27,070 nt of DNA from NCBI GenBank assembly GCA_030044045.1, contig JASHWO010000148.1, positions 1 through 27,070 on the forward strand, in the 5' to 3' direction. The notes under the pieces are model-generated. The model saw only the letters and a program-made list of their open reading frames with translations, was not told the DNA's origin and did not search any database. The position numbers and the translations under genes were made by a program. This DNA is from Acidimicrobiales bacterium (GTDB lineage: Bacteria; Actinomycetota; Acidimicrobiia; Acidimicrobiales; RAAP-2). This document shows, piece after piece, positions 1-8,271 of this stretch; positions within the stretch are counted from its first letter, which is position 1, and each line of letters begins with the position of its first letter.

Positions 1-1
1 C

Positions 2-478
2 AAGATGACCTTCCCCGGCCTGACGGTGCGGGACAACCTGCGCATCGGCGAGCACTCCTTCCGGCGGGACAAGGGCCGGGCGGCGAAGGCCCTGGAGGAG
101 GCCGTCGGGGTGTTCCCGGAGCTGGCCTCCCGCCTCGACCAGCCGGCGGGCACGTTGTCCGGCGGCGAGCAGCAGATGCTGGCCCTGGCCCGGGTGATGA
201 TGACCCGGCCCCGGCTGCTGATGATCGACGAGCTGGCGCTCGGCCTGGCGCCGAAGACGGTGGACCGGCTCATGGCCATCGTCCGCCGGGTCAACGCCGA
301 GGGCACCACCGTGATCCTGGTGGAGCAGAGCGTGAACCGGGCCATGCACCTGGCCGAGCGGGCCTTCTTCATCGAGCGGGGCGAGGTCCGCTTCGACGGC
401 CCCACGGCCGAGCTCCTCGAGCGGCCCGACCTGCTCCGGCCGGTGTTCCTGGCCGAGGCCGGGACGGGGCTGGGCTGA
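2..478 (+). CDS. livF: LivF-type branched-chain amino acid ABC transporter ATP-binding protein (5' partial)
   Basis: This is the C-terminal part of a cytoplasmic ATPase that would drive a Liv/HAAT-type importer. The reading frame is open from the window edge, so the start and the Walker A motif lie outside. Counting from the first Met at base 5, the ABC signature LSGGEQQ is at residues 51-57 and Walker B (LLMIDE) at 71-76, followed by ALGLAP. The switch segment ILVEQSVNRA is at about 104-113. The VEQ in place of the usual His, and the GLAP after Walker B, are typical of LivF rather than LivG. The Walker B neighbourhood reads DELALG where most family members have DEPSLG. The stop is 4 bp before the permease start, so the genes are one operon. 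Family assignment is secure. The transported substrate cannot be read from this subunit. Confidence 0.93.
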   Translation, partial: KMTFPGLTVRDNLRIGEHSFRRDKGRAAKALEEAVGVFPELASRLDQPAGTLSGGEQQMLALARVMMTRPRLLMIDELALGLAPKTVDRLMAIVRRVNAEGTTVILVEQSVNRAMHLAERAFFIERGEVRFDGPTAELLERPDLLRPVFLAEAGTGLG

Positions 479-482
479 GCTG

Positions 483-2510
483 GTGTCGATCCCCGGGTTC
501 GTCCTGCTCGAAGGGGTGGTGGTGGGCCTGAACTACGGCCTGCTGGCCCTGGGGCTGGTCCTCGTCTACCGCACCAACCGAGTCCTGAACTTCGCCCAGG
601 GGCAGCTCGGCGTGGTGGCCGCCGTCTTCCTGGTCAAGTGCTTCGCCGACTTCCACTTCAACTACTGGTTCTCGTTGGTGCTGGCCCTCGCCCTGGCGGC
701 GGTGATGGGCGGGCTCTCCGAGGTAGTGCTGCGCCGGCTGTTCAACCGGCCCCGGGTGCTGGTCATGGTGGCCACCATCGGCCTGTCGCAGGTGCTCCTG
801 GTGTTCACCGCCCTGCCCTTCATCCTGCCGAAGAACCTGTCGGCGCCGTTCCCGGTGCCGATCCACCTCACTTTCACCGTGGGCGGCTACATCTTCACGC
901 CGGGCGAGGTGCTGACGCTCATCGTGGCCCCGGTGGTGGCCCTGGCCCTGGCCGCCTTCATCAAGTTCTCGCCGTGGGGGCTGGCCATGCGGGCCATGTC
1001 GGAGAACGCCGACTCGGCCCGGCTGTCCGGGGTCTGGGTCCGCCGCACCTCCACCCTGGCCTGGGTTCTGGCCGGGGTGCTCTCGGCCTTCACGGCCATC
1101 CTGGCCTCGCCCGGGCAGACCAGCGTGCTCACCGTCCCGCTCAGCCCCGACCTCCTGCTCTTCGCCCTGACCGCGGCGCTGGTCGGCGCCATGGTGAACC
1201 TCACCGTGTCCTTCGTGGCCGGCATCGGCGTGGGGATCGTCTACGAGATCCTGGCCTGGAACATCTCCTCCACCGCCTCGGTGCAGACCATCATGTTCGC
1301 CCTGCTGCTGGTGGTGTTCCTGGTGCGGGTGGCCGCTCTGCGGAAGGGGGCGCGCACCGAGGAGCGGTCCACCTGGCTGCAGGGCGCGGCCACCATGCGC
1401 CGGGCCACCGACGCCCTGCGGGCCCGGGTCGGCGGTGCCGGCGTGGTGGCCACGGTGGTGCTGGTGGCCCTGCTGCCGCTGGTACTCAGCGTGGGCAAGG
1501 ACTACCTGCTGTCGCAGATCTGCATCTACGCGGTGATCGCCCTCTCCCTCACCGTGCTCACCGGGTGGGCGGGGCAGGTGTCGTTGGGGCAGTTCGGCCT
1601 GGTGGCGGTGGGGGCGGTGATGACCGCCCACCTGGCCGGCGGCGTGCCGCTGGTGGCGCTCCTGCCCTTCACCGGCGTGGTGACCGCGGCCATCGCCGTG
1701 GTGGTGGGGCTGCCGGCGCTGCGGGTGCGCGGCCTCTACCTGGCCGTGTCCACCCTGGCCTTCGCCCTGTGGATCCAGGTGTCGGTGCTGGCCACGCCGT
1801 GTTGGACGGTGCCGCTCATCGGCAAGCGGGTCTGTACCGGCCTGCCGAACCCCGAGTCCACCTTCGTGAACCGGCCCACCTTCCTGGGGCTGAGCCTCTC
1901 CTCCACACGGGACTTCGCCTGGTTCGCCCTGGCCGTGCTGGTGGTGTCGGTGCTCGTGGTGCGGGTGTGGCGCGACCGGGGCATCGCCCGGCGCCTGGTG
2001 GCGGTACGCGACAACGAGCTCACGGCGGCGGCCATGGGCATCCCGGTGGTGCGGACCAAGCTGCTGGCCTTCGCCCTCTCCGGCTTCATGGCCGGCGTCG
2101 CCGGGGTGTGCCTGGCCCTGGCCACCCAGCGCTTCACCACCACAACGTTCAGCCCCACCGACTCCATCCTGGTGGTCTCCATGGTGGTGATCGGCGGCCT
2201 GGGGTCGGTGCCCGGTGCCGTGCTGGGTGCCCTCTACCTGATCGGGCTCCCGGCCATCTTCGGCACCACCTCCACCATCCAGTTCCTGACCAGCGGGTTC
2301 GGGCTGCTCTGCTTCATCCTCTACCTGCCGGGCGGGCTGGCCGAGATCGTGCACCGGGTGGGGGACCTGGCCACCGACGGGGTGCGCTGGCTCATGGGCC
2401 GTTACGGGCCCACCCCGCCCGGCCCGGCCGTCCCCGAGCGGGCCGAGCAGTCGCCGGTGCCCGAAGCCCCCGACCCGTTGGCCGCCCCGGTGGCCGGGGA
2501 GGTCGGCTGA
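483..2510 (+). CDS. Fused LivH-LivM branched-chain amino acid-type ABC permease
   Basis: This 675-residue integral membrane protein combines two importer permeases usually encoded separately. Residues about 1-290 are LivH-like, with NFAQGQLG near residue 37 and the cytoplasmic coupling loop [13 protein letters not shown] near 178. Residues about 335-640 are LivM-like, with [12 protein letters not shown] near 360 and the coupling loop [19 protein letters not shown] near 508. Between them is a charged linker around residues 283-315. The last 40 residues are a Pro/Ala/Glu-rich cytoplasmic tail. The GTG start at 483 is 4 bp after livF. The stop overlaps the next start as ATGA. LivH plus LivM is about 600 residues, so both halves look complete and no frameshift is needed. 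One polypeptide therefore supplies the whole membrane channel for the two ATPases on either side. Substrate is inferred only at the level of hydrophobic amino acids or related compounds. Confidence 0.93.
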   Translation: MSIPGFVLLEGVVVGLNYGLLALGLVLVYRTNRVLNFAQGQLGVVAAVFLVKCFADFHFNYWFSLVLALALAAVMGGLSEVVLRRLFNRPRVLVMVATIGLSQVLLVFTALPFILPKNLSAPFPVPIHLTFTVGGYIFTPGEVLTLIVAPVVALALAAFIKFSPWGLAMRAMSENADSARLSGVWVRRTSTLAWVLAGVLSAFTAILASPGQTSVLTVPLSPDLLLFALTAALVGAMVNLTVSFVAGIGVGIVYEILAWNISSTASVQTIMFALLLVVFLVRVAALRKGARTEERSTWLQGAATMRRATDALRARVGGAGVVATVVLVALLPLVLSVGKDYLLSQICIYAVIALSLTVLTGWAGQVSLGQFGLVAVGAVMTAHLAGGVPLVALLPFTGVVTAAIAVVVGLPALRVRGLYLAVSTLAFALWIQVSVLATPCWTVPLIGKRVCTGLPNPESTFVNRPTFLGLSLSSTRDFAWFALAVLVVSVLVVRVWRDRGIARRLVAVRDNELTAAAMGIPVVRTKLLAFALSGFMAGVAGVCLALATQRFTTTTFSPTDSILVVSMVVIGGLGSVPGAVLGALYLIGLPAIFGTTSTIQFLTSGFGLLCFILYLPGGLAEIVHRVGDLATDGVRWLMGRYGPTPPGPAVPERAEQSPVPEAPDPLAAPVAGEVG

Positions 2511-3409
2511 TGCGCACGGCACCGGCGCGCCTGGACGTGGAGGGGCTGGTGGTGGCGTTCGGCGGCCTCCGGGCGGTCGACGGGGTGAGCTTCACCGCCG
2601 AGCCCGGATCCATCGTGGGCCTGGTCGGCCCGAACGGCTCGGGCAAGACCACCACCCTCGACGCCGTCTCCGGCAACGTGCAGCCGCAGGCCGGATCGGT
2701 GCGGGTGGACGGCGAGGAGATGACCGACTACCTCCCCGAGGAGCGGATCGCCGTGGACATGGTCCGCTCCTTCCAGGACTGCCGGCTCTTCCCCGAGCTC
2801 TCGGTGGAGGACGTCCTGATGGTCTGCGAGGACGCCCGGCGGCCGGTGGGCGTGGTCTCGTCCACCCTCCAGATGCCGTGGGCCCGCCGGTCGGAGCGGC
2901 GCAAGCGCCAGGCCGTCGACCGGGTGATCGGGTCCTTCGGCCTCTCCCGGTTCCGCCACCACCGCACCACCGAGCTGTCGACCGGCACCCGGCGGGTGGT
3001 GGACCTGGCCTCCATCGTCCTGGCCGAGCCCCGCCTGCTGCTGCTGGACGAGCCCACGGCAGGCATTGCCCAGCGGGAGGCCGAGGCCTTCGTCCCCCTG
3101 TTGCGCCGTCTGCACGAGGTGGCCGGCTGCACCATCGTGTTGGTGGAGCACGACGTGCCGCTGGTCTTCGAGCTGTGCTCCGAGGTGGTGGTCATGGAGA
3201 CCGGCCGGATAGTCTCCCGGGGCACCCCGGACGAGGTGAGCCGGGACCCGGCGGCGCTCGCCGCCTACCTGGGGGCCAGCCAGGAGGCGCTGGAGGTGTC
3301 CGGGCCGGCGGCCGGTGGGGGTGGCCGAGCGGCAGGAGACGAGGCCGTCGATCGACGGCTCCTCGGTGGGGTTACCGTAGACGGCGAGACAGGGGGGACA
3401 GTCCCATGA
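2510..3409 (+). CDS. livG: LivG-type ABC transporter ATP-binding protein
   Basis: This is the second ATPase of the importer, 299 residues. Walker A GPNGSGKT is at residues 40-47, the Q-loop RSFQD at 86-90, Walker B LLLLDE at 176-181 with DEPTAG following, and the switch His in LVEHD at 214. The signature motif is LSTGT (156-160), not the usual LSGGQ, so the third position is Thr instead of Gly. LivG proteins often vary here, and I expect it to remain active. A C-terminal tail of about 35 residues rich in Gly and Ala goes beyond the usual family end. The ATG at 2510 is chosen because it overlaps the permease stop (ATGA), which suggests translational coupling. Its stop in turn overlaps the start of the first binding protein. 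Confidence 0.94.
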   Translation: MRTAPARLDVEGLVVAFGGLRAVDGVSFTAEPGSIVGLVGPNGSGKTTTLDAVSGNVQPQAGSVRVDGEEMTDYLPEERIAVDMVRSFQDCRLFPELSVEDVLMVCEDARRPVGVVSSTLQMPWARRSERRKRQAVDRVIGSFGLSRFRHHRTTELSTGTRRVVDLASIVLAEPRLLLLDEPTAGIAQREAEAFVPLLRRLHEVAGCTIVLVEHDVPLVFELCSEVVVMETGRIVSRGTPDEVSRDPAALAAYLGASQEALEVSGPAAGGGGRAAGDEAVDRRLLGGVTVDGETGGTVP

Positions 3410-5001
3410 GCAGCAGGCCGGAGCAGCGCGTCGGTGTGATCGGGCGGCGGTACCCGGTCCGGGTGGTGGCCGGCGGCGGCCGCCGGTCCCGGCAGCGGAC
3501 CCTGGGCGCCCGGGTCCGGACGGCGGCCCTACTGGCGCTGGCCGCCGGCCTGGTGGCCTACCTGTCGGCCTCGCCGGCCGTCGGCGGCGGGTCGCCGGCC
3601 AACGCCGCCACAGCCGGGGGCTCCCACAGCTTCTCGTCGGTCAGCACCACCACCCGGGGCATCGTGGGCGACAAGATCAACGTGGTGTTCCCGGTCATCA
3701 CACTGACATCGGTGGTGGCCAAGCTCAGCGGCGAGACCACATACGAGTTCAAGGAGCAGGAGAAGGCCATCAAGTTCTTCGTGCACCAGGTCAACCAGCA
3801 GGGCGGCATCCACGGCAAGAAGATCAATCCGATCATCGCCACCTTTACACCGGAGAAGACAGCGGAGATGCGGTCCCTCTGCAAGGACTGGACCGAGGGC
3901 AGCCCGGCCGCCTTCGCCGTGGTGGACGGGATAGGCGCCTGGAGCGGGACAAATCAGCTCTGCGTGGCCGAGGAAGGGCACACCCCGCTGATCAGCGACT
4001 GGACCACGGTGAGCACATGGACGAAGGAGGCGGCGCCCTACCTGTGGTGGATCGGCCCGGCCCAGACAACCATCCTGCAGGCCACGGTGAACTGGGGCCT
4101 CAGCGCCGGGCTGCTCGGTGGTAGCCAGAAGGTGGGGGTGATCGCCGGCAACCGGGCCAGTGACCAGGCCGCCCTGAAGAAGTACCTGCTGCCCGACCTG
4201 AAGCGAGCGGGAGTGACCCCGGTGGTGGAGACAATCGCCGCCCAGCCGACAGAGCAGAACGAGACCAGCACCCAGGCGACACTGGTCATCGAGAAGCTGA
4301 AGTCGGCCGGGGTGACCTCGGTGATCCCCATCGTCCCCTTCAATGCCTTCATCCCGTTGATGAACGCCGAGAAGAACGAGGACTACCAGCCGAAGCTGCT
4401 CCTCTCGGACTACGAGCAGACCATCGTCGACAGCCTGGGCCTCATTCCGACACTGTACGAGACAGAGCTGAACGGCCAGGAGGGGGTGACCACCGAGACC
4501 ATCGGCGGGGTGACAACAACCCGGCCGGAGAACCAGGGTGGCTACGACCCCGGCGTGCGCTCCTGCTACACGGCCTGGCACAAGGCGTTCCCCCAGCCGG
4601 TGGGCAAGGTCAACACCTACACACTGGAGGAGCCCGGGCCGACAGGGAAGGACACCCTCCACCACATCTCGGTGCCGAAGTCGTACTACATCGAGGAGCA
4701 GGGTGCGGTCCAGGCCTGGTGCATCGCGGTCAAGCTGTTCGCCACCGCTGCCCGCGACGCCGGCCCGGACCTGAACCGGCGGTCCTTCGTCGAGGCCATG
4801 GCCAAGATCAAGAACTTCCCCGGCGGGGCGTCGCCCGTCCTCAGCTACGGCCCGGACAGGTTCTCCGGCCCCACCAAGTACCGGATCGTGGAGCTCCACA
4901 ACAACACACCGACCTCGTCGGCCTGCGATCTCCTGCACACAGGCAACCCCCAGGGCACCTGCTGGGTGGTCAAGAGCACATGGAAGCCCTTGCCCACATG
5001 A
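3406..5001 (+). CDS. Extracytoplasmic substrate-binding protein of Liv/HAAT ABC importer, copy 1
   Basis: This 531-residue type-1 periplasmic-binding-fold protein (LivK/Peripla_BP_6 class) would capture the ligand outside the membrane. An Arg-rich N-terminus (residues about 10-40) is followed by one hydrophobic helix (about 43-58) and the segment ANAATAGG. There is no lipobox Cys after the helix, so it is either cleaved and released or held by a signal anchor. The body shows INVVFPV, the HGKKINP segment, VGVIAGNRASDQAALKK (second-lobe entry) and six Cys shared with copy 2, which could form disulfides. The ATG at 3406 overlaps the livG stop, and a GGGGGG Shine-Dalgarno ends 8 nt before it. Thr codons are unusual: by hand count 22 of about 52 are ACA, which is rare in the neighbouring genes. 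The ligand is unknown. The protein is longer than classic LivK, mainly at the N-terminus. Confidence 0.92.
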   Translation: MSSRPEQRVGVIGRRYPVRVVAGGGRRSRQRTLGARVRTAALLALAAGLVAYLSASPAVGGGSPANAATAGGSHSFSSVSTTTRGIVGDKINVVFPVITLTSVVAKLSGETTYEFKEQEKAIKFFVHQVNQQGGIHGKKINPIIATFTPEKTAEMRSLCKDWTEGSPAAFAVVDGIGAWSGTNQLCVAEEGHTPLISDWTTVSTWTKEAAPYLWWIGPAQTTILQATVNWGLSAGLLGGSQKVGVIAGNRASDQAALKKYLLPDLKRAGVTPVVETIAAQPTEQNETSTQATLVIEKLKSAGVTSVIPIVPFNAFIPLMNAEKNEDYQPKLLLSDYEQTIVDSLGLIPTLYETELNGQEGVTTETIGGVTTTRPENQGGYDPGVRSCYTAWHKAFPQPVGKVNTYTLEEPGPTGKDTLHHISVPKSYYIEEQGAVQAWCIAVKLFATAARDAGPDLNRRSFVEAMAKIKNFPGGASPVLSYGPDRFSGPTKYRIVELHNNTPTSSACDLLHTGNPQGTCWVVKSTWKPLPT

Positions 5002-6569
5002 CGGGCCGGCAGTGGGGGCGACCGGTCCGGCTGGTGGTGCGCAGTGGCCGGCGGTTCCGGCGGCGCACCCGGGCCACCCAGATCCGCACGGTGGCCCTGG
5101 TGCTGGCGGTGGCCGTCGGCCTGGTGGCCTACCTGTCGACCTCCCCCTCCACCGGTGGGGGGTCGGCGGCCTCCGGGGCCACAGGGGGGTCGCACAGCTT
5201 CGCCTCGGTCACCACCACCACCCGGGGCATCGTGGGCAACGAGATCAACGTGGTGTTCCCGGTGGTCACACTGACGTCGGTGGTGGGCAAGCTCAGCGGT
5301 GAGAACACAGCGGAGTTCAAGGAGCAGAAGAAGGCCATCGAGTTCTTCGTGCACCAGGTCAACCAGCAGGGCGGCATCCACGGGAAGAAGATCAACCCGA
5401 TCGTCGCCACCTTCACACCAGAGAAGACAACAGAGATGCGGGCTCTCTGCAAGGACTGGACCGAGGGCAGCCCGGCCGCCTTCGCCGTGGTGGACGGGGA
5501 GGGCACCTGGAGCGGGACACAGCAGCTCTGCGTGGCCAAGGAAGGGCACACCCCGCTGATCAGTGAGTGGACCACGGTGAGCACATGGACGAAGGAGTCG
5601 GCGCCCTACCTGTGGTGGATGGGCCCGGCCCAGACAACCATCCTGCAGGCCGTGGTCAACTGGGGCCTGAGCTCGGGACTGCTCGGCGGCAAGGTGGGGG
5701 TGATCGCCGGCAACCGGGCCAGCGACCAGGCCGCCCTGAAGAAGTACCTGCTGCCCGACCTCCGCCGGGCCGGGGTGACAGCGATGGTGGAGACAATCGC
5801 CGCCGAGCCGACAGAGTCGAGCACCACCAGCACGCAGTCGACACTGGTCATCGAGAAGCTGAAGGCGGCCGGAGTGACCTCGGTGATCCCCATCGTCCCC
5901 TTCAACGCCTTCATCCCCTTGATGAACGCCGAGAAGAACCAGGGGTACCACCCGAAGCTGCTCCTCTCCGACTACGAGCAGACGCTGACCGCGGGCCTGG
6001 GGCTGATCCCCACACTGTACGAGACAGAGCTGAACGGCCAGGAGGGCGTGACCACCCAGACCCTGGGCGGGGTGACAACAACCCGGCCGGAGAGCCAGGG
6101 CGGCTACGACCCGGGCGTGCGCTCCTGTTACGAGGCCTGGCACAAGGCGTACCCGCAGCCGGTGGGAACGGGCTACACCTACACAGTGAAGGAGCCGGCG
6201 CCCACAGGCCAGGACGTGGAGCACCACATCGTCAACCCGCCGGCGCCCTTCATCGACGGGCAGGGCCCGGTCCAGGCCTGGTGCACGGCCATCCGGCTGT
6301 TCGCCACCGCCGCCCGCAAGGCCGGCCCCGACCTGAACCGCCAGACCTTCGTGGAGGCCATGGCCAAGATCAAGAACTTCCCCGGCGGGGCGTCGCCCGT
6401 CCTCAGCTACGGCCCGGACAAGTTCTCCGGCCCCACCAAGTACCGGATCGTCGAGATGCACAACAACACACCCACCTCGTCGGCCTGCGCCCTCCTCTCC
6501 ACAGGCCACCCCCAGGGCACCTGCTTCGTGGTGAAGAGCACATGGGCGCCGTTGCCCACAGGGACATAG
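4998..6569 (+). CDS. Extracytoplasmic substrate-binding protein of Liv/HAAT ABC importer, copy 2 (tandem paralogue)
   Basis: This 523-residue protein is a near-duplicate of the preceding binding protein. Over a 155-residue stretch starting at RGIVG I count about 21 differences. The layout is the same: Arg-rich N-terminus, one hydrophobic helix (about 33-48), no lipobox Cys, the same six Cys, and a type-1 binding fold. Differences cluster in surface-like and possible pocket segments, for example the region after PQPVG where copy 1 reads KVNTYTLEE and copy 2 GTGYTYTVKE. The ATG at 4998 overlaps the copy 1 stop as ATGA. An in-frame ATG at 4980 is possible but would overlap more. It also uses ACA for Thr 24 times, mostly at the positions used in copy 1. 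It ends the importer operon. The two copies probably feed the same permease with different ligand preference or affinity, which is inference. Confidence 0.92.
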   Translation: MTGRQWGRPVRLVVRSGRRFRRRTRATQIRTVALVLAVAVGLVAYLSTSPSTGGGSAASGATGGSHSFASVTTTTRGIVGNEINVVFPVVTLTSVVGKLSGENTAEFKEQKKAIEFFVHQVNQQGGIHGKKINPIVATFTPEKTTEMRALCKDWTEGSPAAFAVVDGEGTWSGTQQLCVAKEGHTPLISEWTTVSTWTKESAPYLWWMGPAQTTILQAVVNWGLSSGLLGGKVGVIAGNRASDQAALKKYLLPDLRRAGVTAMVETIAAEPTESSTTSTQSTLVIEKLKAAGVTSVIPIVPFNAFIPLMNAEKNQGYHPKLLLSDYEQTLTAGLGLIPTLYETELNGQEGVTTQTLGGVTTTRPESQGGYDPGVRSCYEAWHKAYPQPVGTGYTYTVKEPAPTGQDVEHHIVNPPAPFIDGQGPVQAWCTAIRLFATAARKAGPDLNRQTFVEAMAKIKNFPGGASPVLSYGPDKFSGPTKYRIVEMHNNTPTSSACALLSTGHPQGTCFVVKSTWAPLPTGT

Positions 6570-6598
6570 CCCACCGCGCAGGCCACGGAGACCGCTGC

Positions 6599-6604
6599 TA
6601 GCGT
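6599..6604 (+). promoter_or_regulatory. Candidate -10 element (TAGCGT) before the MFS gene
   Basis: TAGCGT fits the TANNNT pattern of actinobacterial -10 boxes and lies 37 nt before the preferred MFS start at 6642. The same hexamer occurs in two other intergenic regions of the window. No convincing -35 is visible, so this is tentative. Confidence 0.3.
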
Positions 6605-6641
6605 GCAGCCGCATGGGCAGCGGGGCCCCCGGCCGGGTGTG

Positions 6642-8255
6642 ATGGCCACCGCCGCGGCCGCCCGGGGCCGGAACCTGGTGCTGGCGGCGATGATCTTCGC
6701 CGTCGCCATGACGTTCATCGACCAGACCATCGTCTCCATCGCCGTCCCCGAGATCCAGCGCGAGCTCGGGCTGACGGCCACCGGGGTGCAGTGGGTGGTC
6801 AACGCCTACCTGCTGTCGATGGCCGCCCTCTTCGCCTTCGGCGGCCGCCTGGCCGACACCGTGGGCCACCGCCGGATGGTGGTGCTGGGGGTGGTGGTCT
6901 TCGCCGCCTCGTCGGCCATGTGCGGGCTCACGCCGAAGGGCTCCTCGGCCGAGGCGTGGATCGTGACCTTCCGGGTGCTCCAGGGGGCCGGCGGGGCCAT
7001 CATGTACCCGGCGGCGCTGGCCATCGTGGTCAACACCTTCGCCCTACGCGAGCGGGGGCGGGCCCTGGCCATCTTCTTCGGCATCGCCGGCGGCCTCACC
7101 GCGGCAGGGCCGATCCTGGGCGGGTTCCTGACCCAGTGGACTTGGCGGGCCATCTTCTGGGTCAACATCCCGGTGGCCGTGGTGGCCCTGGTGCTCATCG
7201 CCGTCTCCCGGCCCACCACCATGCACCAGCCGGCGCGCATGGACTACCGCGGCGCGGTGCTGATCGCCGCCGGGGTGGGCCTGAGCGTGTTCGGGTTCCA
7301 GCAGTCGACCATCTGGGGCTGGCACAACCCGGGCACCGGGCTCTGCATCGCCGGCGGCCTGGCCCTGCTGGTGGTGTTCTCCCTGGTGCAGCTGCGCACC
7401 GCCTCCCCGCTGATGCAGCTGCGCATCTTCCGTATCCGGGCCTTCCTAGTCGAGAACATGGTCCTCTTCGTGGTGATGACCGCCTTCATCCCCGTGTTCT
7501 TCTTCGGCAGCGAGTACGCCCAGATCTCGCTGGGCAAGTCGTCGTCGACAGCCGGGGTGATCCTCCTCTACTTCTTCGTCGGGTTCGCCATCGCCGCCCA
7601 GGTCGGCGGGCGCATGCTCGACCGGGTCGGGGCCAAGCGGCCGGTGGTGGTCGGCTGCGCCCTGGCGGCCGTGGGCTTCGCCCTGTGGGCCGGGCGGGCG
7701 GCCAACCTCGACCTCGGGTCGCAGGTCTGGGCCATCGTGCTGTCCGGGGCCGGCATGGGCCTGGTGCTCGGCCAGGCCAACACCGACGCCATCAACCGGG
7801 CCTCCCGCTACTCCTACGGCGAGGCCACCGGTATCACCCAGACGGTGCGGAACTACGCGGCTGGCCTCGGGCTGGCCATCCTGGGCACCGTCCTCCTCTC
7901 GGTGTTCCGGTCCCGCCTCACCACCTCGCTGCTCTCCCAGGGCCTGTCCCCGTCGGCGGCGTCCCGGGAAGCGGCGTCGATCACCCAGGCCTCCCACGGC
8001 GGTAGTTCGTCGGGGGCCTCGGCCATCCCCCTCTTCGTCCGCCACGACTTCGCCTCGGCCACGTCGGTGGTGCTCTACGTGATGGCCGGCACCCTGGCTG
8101 CCGGCGCGGTGGTGGCGCTGCTGGGCCTCCGGCCCGGGCGGCAGGAGATCGAGGGGGAGGAGGCGGAGGTAGAGGTGGCCGCCGGGGCCGGTCCGGACCC
8201 GGACGTGGCCGGGTCTGCTGGAGCGCCGGGGGCTACCGGGGCCACCGGGGCGTGA
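6642..8255 (+). CDS. MFS efflux transporter, DHA2 (EmrB/QacA) family
   Basis: This is a proton-driven multidrug/metabolite exporter of about 537 residues, the size of 14-helix DHA2 proteins. From the ATG at 6642, the helix-1 motif DQTIVSIAVPEI is at residues 27-38, motif A GGRLADTVGHRR at 67-78, the RVLQGAGGAIMYPAAL segment at 111-126, and the antiporter motif C GLTAAGPILGG at 151-161. The C-terminus carries a cytoplasmic tail rich in Glu, Ala and Gly that ends in GAPGATGATGA, a short collagen-like run. In-frame GTG codons at 6603 and 6639 are alternative starts. None has a clear Shine-Dalgarno, so the start is uncertain. It follows the importer operon by about 70 bp on the same strand but probably has its own promoter. 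Its stop is 16 bp from the convergent dioxygenase stop. Substrate is unknown. Confidence 0.92.
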   Translation: MATAAAARGRNLVLAAMIFAVAMTFIDQTIVSIAVPEIQRELGLTATGVQWVVNAYLLSMAALFAFGGRLADTVGHRRMVVLGVVVFAASSAMCGLTPKGSSAEAWIVTFRVLQGAGGAIMYPAALAIVVNTFALRERGRALAIFFGIAGGLTAAGPILGGFLTQWTWRAIFWVNIPVAVVALVLIAVSRPTTMHQPARMDYRGAVLIAAGVGLSVFGFQQSTIWGWHNPGTGLCIAGGLALLVVFSLVQLRTASPLMQLRIFRIRAFLVENMVLFVVMTAFIPVFFFGSEYAQISLGKSSSTAGVILLYFFVGFAIAAQVGGRMLDRVGAKRPVVVGCALAAVGFALWAGRAANLDLGSQVWAIVLSGAGMGLVLGQANTDAINRASRYSYGEATGITQTVRNYAAGLGLAILGTVLLSVFRSRLTTSLLSQGLSPSAASREAASITQASHGGSSSGASAIPLFVRHDFASATSVVLYVMAGTLAAGAVVALLGLRPGRQEIEGEEAEVEVAAGAGPDPDVAGSAGAPGATGATGA

Positions 8256-8271
8256 TCGGAGGCGGGGCCGA

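Noticed and set aside
369..2522. 717-residue open frame antisense to livF and the fused permease
   Set aside because: Its product is dominated by Gly, His, Gln and Arg with no fold-like pattern. It is the complement of a well-supported membrane protein and results from the high GC content.
2640..2770. LSTGT instead of LSGGQ in livG as a sign of a dead ATPase
   Set aside because: Walker A, Walker B, Q-loop and switch His are intact, and LivG signature motifs vary. The variant itself lies near 2975-2990.
4845..6869. Long minus-strand open frame opposite the second binding protein
   Set aside because: Repetitive His/Gly/Leu-rich product, and the plus strand has a clear paralogue of the preceding gene. 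The open frame opposite copy 1 looks the same, as expected of a shadow of duplicated sequence.
8160..8255. Collagen-like GAPGATGATGA tail of the MFS protein as a functional domain
   Set aside because: It is only 11 residues, in a GC-rich low-complexity tail. Slippage is a sufficient explanation.
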